Shown: piece by piece, positions 6,148 to 8,984 of the stretch
Numbering within the stretch: position 1 is the first letter of the stretch
Layout: each line of letters begins with the position of its first letter
Notes under the pieces: model-generated
Told to the model about the DNA's origin: nothing
Databases searched by the model: none
The model's input: only the letters and a program-made list of their open reading frames with translations
Made by a program: the position numbers and the translations under genes
NCBI GenBank assembly: GCA_040381215.1
Contig: JBEIHO010000110.1
Span: 1-8,984, forward strand
Direction of reading: 5' to 3'
Length of the DNA: 8,984 nt
DNA from: SZUA-430 sp040381215
GTDB taxonomy: Bacteria > Pseudomonadota > Alphaproteobacteria > Micropepsales > Micropepsaceae

Positions 6148-7553
6148 GCGTCTGCGCGGGTCACGCGCATCATGATCTGTTCAGTTGGACGTGTCGTCAG
6201 GCGCGCCGCTGGACGCACGCGCGCTGGATCGACAACATGGAAATCAAAGCGGCGGAACATTTCAGCAATCAACAGCACCGCCTCGGTCTGCGCAAAGGCC
6301 GCACCCGCGCAGACACGGGGACCAAGGCCAAACGGAATATAGGCGCCTGAGGTTAGCTCGGCCTCGCGCTCGGGCAGGAAGCGATCTGGATCGAAGACAT
6401 GCGGATTGCGCCAGTAGCTTGCGTGGCGGTGCAATACCCAAGGCGCAACCATGACGAGCGCGCCGCGACGAACCTGATGTCGCCCGATGCTTGTGGGAGT
6501 GGTCGCGACCCGCGGGAGGAAGGTGATCGGGGGATAGAGCCTAAGCGTTTCACGAAAGACATTGCGGGTCAGGGGCAGATGTCTGGTGGCCTCTATGGTG
6601 AGCGGCTCGTCATCGCCCGCCACCTTGCGGATCTCCGCACGCACGCGCGCGACGAGGTCGGGTTGCTCAGCCAGCAGGAAGAAAGCCCAGGTTAGCGCAC
6701 TCGCGCTCGTCTCATGGCCCGCAAGGAACAGCACGCCCAGCTGATCGATGAGCTCCTCGCGATTGAAGGCCGTGCGGGTGAAGTCGTCGCGCGCTGCGAT
6801 CACCGAGGAGGCAATGTCATCAAATCGTGCGCCGTCTGGCCCAAGATGTGTGTCCAGCAAATCGCCGAGGTGCCGCCGAATTGTATCGCAGGCTGCGAGG
6901 ACGTCATCGCGCTGCGGGACACTCGTCCAGGCCCGGTCCATTATCAGACGACGGATTTCCACCTGGGCGACGCTGCGTTCGAACGTCGTGAAGGCTGCGA
7001 AGACCTCATGGGCCGCCCTCGTTTCAAGGCTGGCACTGAACACGGTGCGGCAAATGATATCGGCCGTGAGATGGCTCATCGCGAGATCAAGCGAGAAAGT
7101 CACGCCATCTCTTGCATGGGCATCGAAGGTTTGCTGACAGGCCTGAGCGCCCTCAAGCATCGAGGGGAAGGCGCGGTTGACCCGCATCATCGTGAATGCA
7201 GGATCGATCATCCGCCGCTGGCGGCGCCAGGTGTCGCCTGAGGACACAAAGAGCGAATCGCCGATCAGCGGCGCCAGCGCTGCGACCATGAGATCGCTTT
7301 TGGGAAAGATGCCTTCTGGATCAGACAGGACACGGCGCACCTGATCCGGGCGATTGACGATCAGGATGGAGCGGCGCGAGTAACCGAGGGGCCCTATTTC
7401 CATCCGATAGGCGTTGGCTGGGAGCAGGCTGAGAAGATCGCCATCACCGCGCAGAGCGACACGCAGCAGCGCCAGCAACGCAGGTCGCGCCACCGGCCTG
7501 GGCGGCGCATAGAGCCCTCGCCCTGCGTCAGGAATTCCAGCCACAGCCTGCAT
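6144..7553 (-). CDS. Cytochrome P450 monooxygenase in the carotenoid cluster
   Basis: The 469-residue P450 has all core motifs: C-helix WRRQRR (109-114), I-helix oxygen-activation AGHETS (278-283), K-helix ExxR in ETLRLYPP (E335, R338), and the heme-thiolate signature FGLGPRVCAG (408-417) with Cys415 as axial ligand. No N-terminal membrane anchor is evident, so it is a soluble class I-type bacterial P450 needing external ferredoxin and reductase; none is encoded here. Some bacterial P450s (CYP175A1 of Thermus) hydroxylate carotenoid rings, but this cluster makes acyclic carotenoids, so the substrate may be an end group or methyl. The start is ATG 7553-7551, with GAGG 13 bases upstream (long spacing). 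It is first gene of a two-gene operon with the ATP-grasp protein. It diverges from the membrane protein/crtD pair across a PpsR-type site, which ties it to photosynthetic control. Confidence 0.92.
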   Translation of the reverse strand: MQAVAGIPDAGRGLYAPPRPVARPALLALLRVALRGDGDLLSLLPANAYRMEIGPLGYSRRSILIVNRPDQVRRVLSDPEGIFPKSDLMVAALAPLIGDSLFVSSGDTWRRQRRMIDPAFTMMRVNRAFPSMLEGAQACQQTFDAHARDGVTFSLDLAMSHLTADIICRTVFSASLETRAAHEVFAAFTTFERSVAQVEIRRLIMDRAWTSVPQRDDVLAACDTIRRHLGDLLDTHLGPDGARFDDIASSVIAARDDFTRTAFNREELIDQLGVLFLAGHETSASALTWAFFLLAEQPDLVARVRAEIRKVAGDDEPLTIEATRHLPLTRNVFRETLRLYPPITFLPRVATTPTSIGRHQVRRGALVMVAPWVLHRHASYWRNPHVFDPDRFLPEREAELTSGAYIPFGLGPRVCAGAAFAQTEAVLLIAEMFRRFDFHVVDPARVRPAARLTTRPTEQIMMRVTRADA

Positions 7554-7582
7554 CGTTTGACGTGCGCCTCGGAGATCAAAAG

Positions 7583-7600
7583 TGTACGCGTAACTTTACA
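7583..7600. promoter_or_regulatory. PpsR/CrtJ-type operator in the P450 / membrane protein-crtD divergent promoter
   Basis: An exact TGT-N12-ACA palindrome whose arms extend to GTGTA-N10-TACAC (7582-7601). It lies in the only 100 bases between the two divergent operons, 30 bases from the P450 start and 53 bases from the membrane-protein start, and overlaps the proposed -35 of the plus-strand promoter. One repressor site could therefore control both directions. Bases are seen directly; PpsR binding is inferred from the known motif. Confidence 0.7.
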
Positions 7601-7623
7601 CAGAGATAGTCCAATGCGATAGT
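7595..7623 (+). promoter_or_regulatory. Probable promoter of the membrane protein-crtD operon
   Basis: TTTACA (7595-7600) matches five of six -35 bases. After 17 bases GATAGT (7618-7623) matches four of six -10 bases. Transcription would begin about 25 bases before the ATG at 7654. The -35 overlaps the right arm of the PpsR-type palindrome. Confidence 0.5.
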
Positions 7624-7653
7624 CACAACGCTTGCGGGACGGAGAAGCATGGG

Positions 7654-8427
7654 ATGGAGCTGGCAATATTCCACGGCCTCATCTTCGTGCATGTGATTAC
7701 CGGATCTACTGCCGCCCTGGCGTTCTGGGTGCCTGTCCTGGGGCGCAAAGGCGGCGTCAATCATCGCAGGTGGGGCCGCATCTTCACACGGTGCGTTTTG
7801 CTTACGGGCTCCTTCGCGATCGCGATGAGCCTGCTGACCCTCTATGATCCAATGGGCGTGCACCCTCATCTCGTGGGCAGGTTCGACGAGCCGTTTGTCC
7901 GCGGGATCTTCGGCTGGCTGATGCTTCACAATGGCATTCTCACGGTCAACCTTGGCTGGTACGGATGGCTGTGCGTAACGAACCGGCGCGACCTCGCCGC
8001 CAACCGGACTGCTCTCAATGTTGGACTGCAGTACCTCGTCCTCCTGGCTGCTGCGGTCTGCGCATGGGAGGGAGCGCTGATCGGTCAGCCATTGATGATC
8101 GGTCTTTCGATCGTCGGCCTGGCGACGGGCATCACCAACCTCCTCTTCATCTATGCGCGCAACCCCAGCCCCGTGCAGTGGATGAAGGAGCATCTGAAGG
8201 CGCTGGTCGGTGCAGGAATCTCAGTCTACACGGCGTTCCTTGCGTTTGGCTCGATACGCCTTGCCCCATCTCTGGCGCTTCACCCGGCGCTATGGTCCAT
8301 ACCGCTCTGTGTCGGACTTTCGCTTATCGTCTATCACCGCATCCGCATCGACATGAAGGCGGGGCTGAGCATCTGGCCCCAGCTGGGGCGGCGGACAGCG
8401 CGGGCATCAGACCCTCCCTCACGGTGA
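7654..8427 (+). CDS. Seven-helix integral membrane protein of unknown function, coupled to crtD
   Basis: The 257-residue protein is strongly hydrophobic, with about seven predicted membrane helices: roughly 5-29, 46-64, 84-107, 123-139, 144-167, 183-200 and 213-227. It carries several histidines near or within helices (H7, H13, H37, H92, H228) and a loop HRRWGRIF (37-44) resembling DUF2306-type membrane proteins; that resemblance is tentative. It is not TspO (too long, no Trp-rich five-helix pattern) and it does not duplicate CrtC. The ATG has GGAG nine bases upstream. Its TGA overlaps the crtD GTG as GTGA. Translation coupling and the shared PpsR-type promoter suggest a role with CrtD, for example a membrane-bound carotenoid-modifying enzyme, electron carrier or docking protein. 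This role is inferred. Confidence 0.85.
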   Translation: MELAIFHGLIFVHVITGSTAALAFWVPVLGRKGGVNHRRWGRIFTRCVLLTGSFAIAMSLLTLYDPMGVHPHLVGRFDEPFVRGIFGWLMLHNGILTVNLGWYGWLCVTNRRDLAANRTALNVGLQYLVLLAAAVCAWEGALIGQPLMIGLSIVGLATGITNLLFIYARNPSPVQWMKEHLKALVGAGISVYTAFLAFGSIRLAPSLALHPALWSIPLCVGLSLIVYHRIRIDMKAGLSIWPQLGRRTARASDPPSR

Positions 8428-8984
8428 GCCTCGGTCGTCGTGTCATTGTCATCGGCGCTGGCATGGGCGGCCTGGCGGCGGCCGCCGATCTGGCGCGAGC
8501 CGGAATGGAGGTCATCGTCTGCGAACGTGCTGCCGCGCCTGGCGGCAAGATGCGGCAGGTCGATGTCGGAGGCGCTGCCATAGATGCAGGCCCGACCGTC
8601 TTCACGATGCGATGGATCTTCGAGGGTTTGTTCAACGACGCGGGCGAACAGCTGGACGATCGCCTCGGCTTGATGCCCGCCGAGACCCTCGCGCGACATG
8701 CCTGGCGCGAAGGCGGCCGACTAGACCTGTTCGCGGACATCACGCAGTCAGCTGACGCGATCGGGGCCTTTTCGGGACCAGCGGCGGCCCGCGCCTATCT
8801 GGCGTTCTGCGACCAGAGTCGAGCAATCTATCGCACGCTTGCCGGACCCTTCATCGCCTCCGAGCGGCCCTCCCCGGCAAGCCTCGTGGCAAGCCTCGGT
8901 GTTGGGGGCTTGCCGGACCTGTGGCGAACGATGCCGATGCGGACCCTGTGGAGTGCACTTGGCGACCATTTCCAGGACCCCCGC
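8424..8984 (+). CDS. crtD: CrtD, 1-hydroxycarotenoid 3,4-desaturase (methoxyneurosporene dehydrogenase), 3' end cut by window edge
   Basis: This FAD-dependent desaturase introduces the C-3,4 double bond after CrtC hydration in the spheroidene/spirilloxanthin pathway. The visible 187 residues hold the N-terminal dinucleotide-binding fold: GAGMGG (11-16), the ribose-contacting acid at the end of EVIVCE (E34), and PGGKM (39-43). The segment IDAGPTVFTMRWIFE (53-67), then RHAWREGGRLDLF (91-103), is the CrtD form; CrtI usually reads GPTVIT with a different continuation. The GTG start lies inside the preceding stop codon region (GTGA overlap) and no upstream ribosome site is seen, so translation depends on the membrane-protein gene. 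Family members are about 500 residues, so most of the protein lies beyond the right edge. Confidence 0.92.
   Translation, partial: MSLGRRVIVIGAGMGGLAAAADLARAGMEVIVCERAAAPGGKMRQVDVGGAAIDAGPTVFTMRWIFEGLFNDAGEQLDDRLGLMPAETLARHAWREGGRLDLFADITQSADAIGAFSGPAAARAYLAFCDQSRAIYRTLAGPFIASERPSPASLVASLGVGGLPDLWRTMPMRTLWSALGDHFQDPR

Noticed and set aside
4777..6342. 521-codon open frame on the plus strand
   Set aside because: It lies antisense to the ATP-grasp gene and the P450 end. Its translation is rich in Arg, His and Ala without motifs, while the opposite strand encodes clear domains. Long antisense frames are common in GC-rich DNA.
7576..8193. 205-codon minus-strand frame opposite the membrane protein
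   Set aside because: Hydrophilic, motif-free translation, and the frame runs through the divergent promoter. The plus strand encodes a coherent multi-helix protein.
8424..8984. crtI (phytoene desaturase) as identity of the right-edge gene
   Set aside because: The GPTVFTMRWIFE and RHAWREGGRLDLF segments are of the CrtD type, and CrtD is the expected partner for CrtC and CrtF. CrtI shares only the FAD fold.
1..8984. CRISPR arrays, tRNA or rRNA genes, insertion sequences
   Set aside because: No repeat-spacer pattern, cloverleaf-like sequence, transposase or terminal inverted repeats were seen.

Overview
The window is part of a photosynthesis-associated carotenoid gene cluster from a GC-rich phototrophic proteobacterium. 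A purple non-sulfur or aerobic anoxygenic alphaproteobacterium is most likely; the order cannot be fixed from this sequence. The evidence is a nearly complete set of acyclic spheroidene/spirilloxanthin-type enzymes: CrtE (GGPP synthase), CrtB (phytoene synthase), CrtC (carotenoid 1,2-hydratase), CrtD (1-hydroxycarotenoid 3,4-desaturase, cut by the right edge) and CrtF (1-hydroxycarotenoid O-methyltransferase, cut by the left edge). Two intergenic regions also carry exact TGT-N12-ACA palindromes, the binding motif of the PpsR/CrtJ repressor of photosynthesis genes. The phytoene desaturase crtI and any crtA or bch genes are not in the window.

Layout, left to right: crtE-crtF form a minus-strand operon (1860 down to the left edge). 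A 475-base intergenic region follows with a PpsR-type site. Then come crtC on the plus strand (2336-3370), a short convergent spacer, and crtB on the minus strand (3493-4545). A 441-base stretch without a secure gene follows; it holds a G/C hairpin and a possibly decayed reading frame. Next is a minus-strand two-gene operon: a cytochrome P450 (7553-6144) and an ATP-grasp ligase-like protein (6147-4987), overlapping by ATGA. A 100-base divergent promoter region with a second PpsR-type palindrome separates it from a plus-strand pair: a seven-helix membrane protein (7654-8427) overlapping crtD (8424 to the right edge) by GTGA.

Known chemistry covers CrtE, CrtB, CrtC, CrtD and CrtF: GGPP is made and condensed to phytoene, and after desaturation (by CrtI elsewhere) the end groups are hydrated, 3,4-desaturated and O-methylated. 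The unexplained part is the P450 + ATP-grasp + membrane-protein module lying between crtB and crtD, a place where standard clusters keep crtC next to crtD. Shared divergent control and tight coupling to crtD suggest an additional carotenoid (or other photosynthetic isoprenoid/pigment) tailoring pathway, perhaps oxidation followed by ATP-dependent conjugation. That function is inference; the gene families and layout are read directly.
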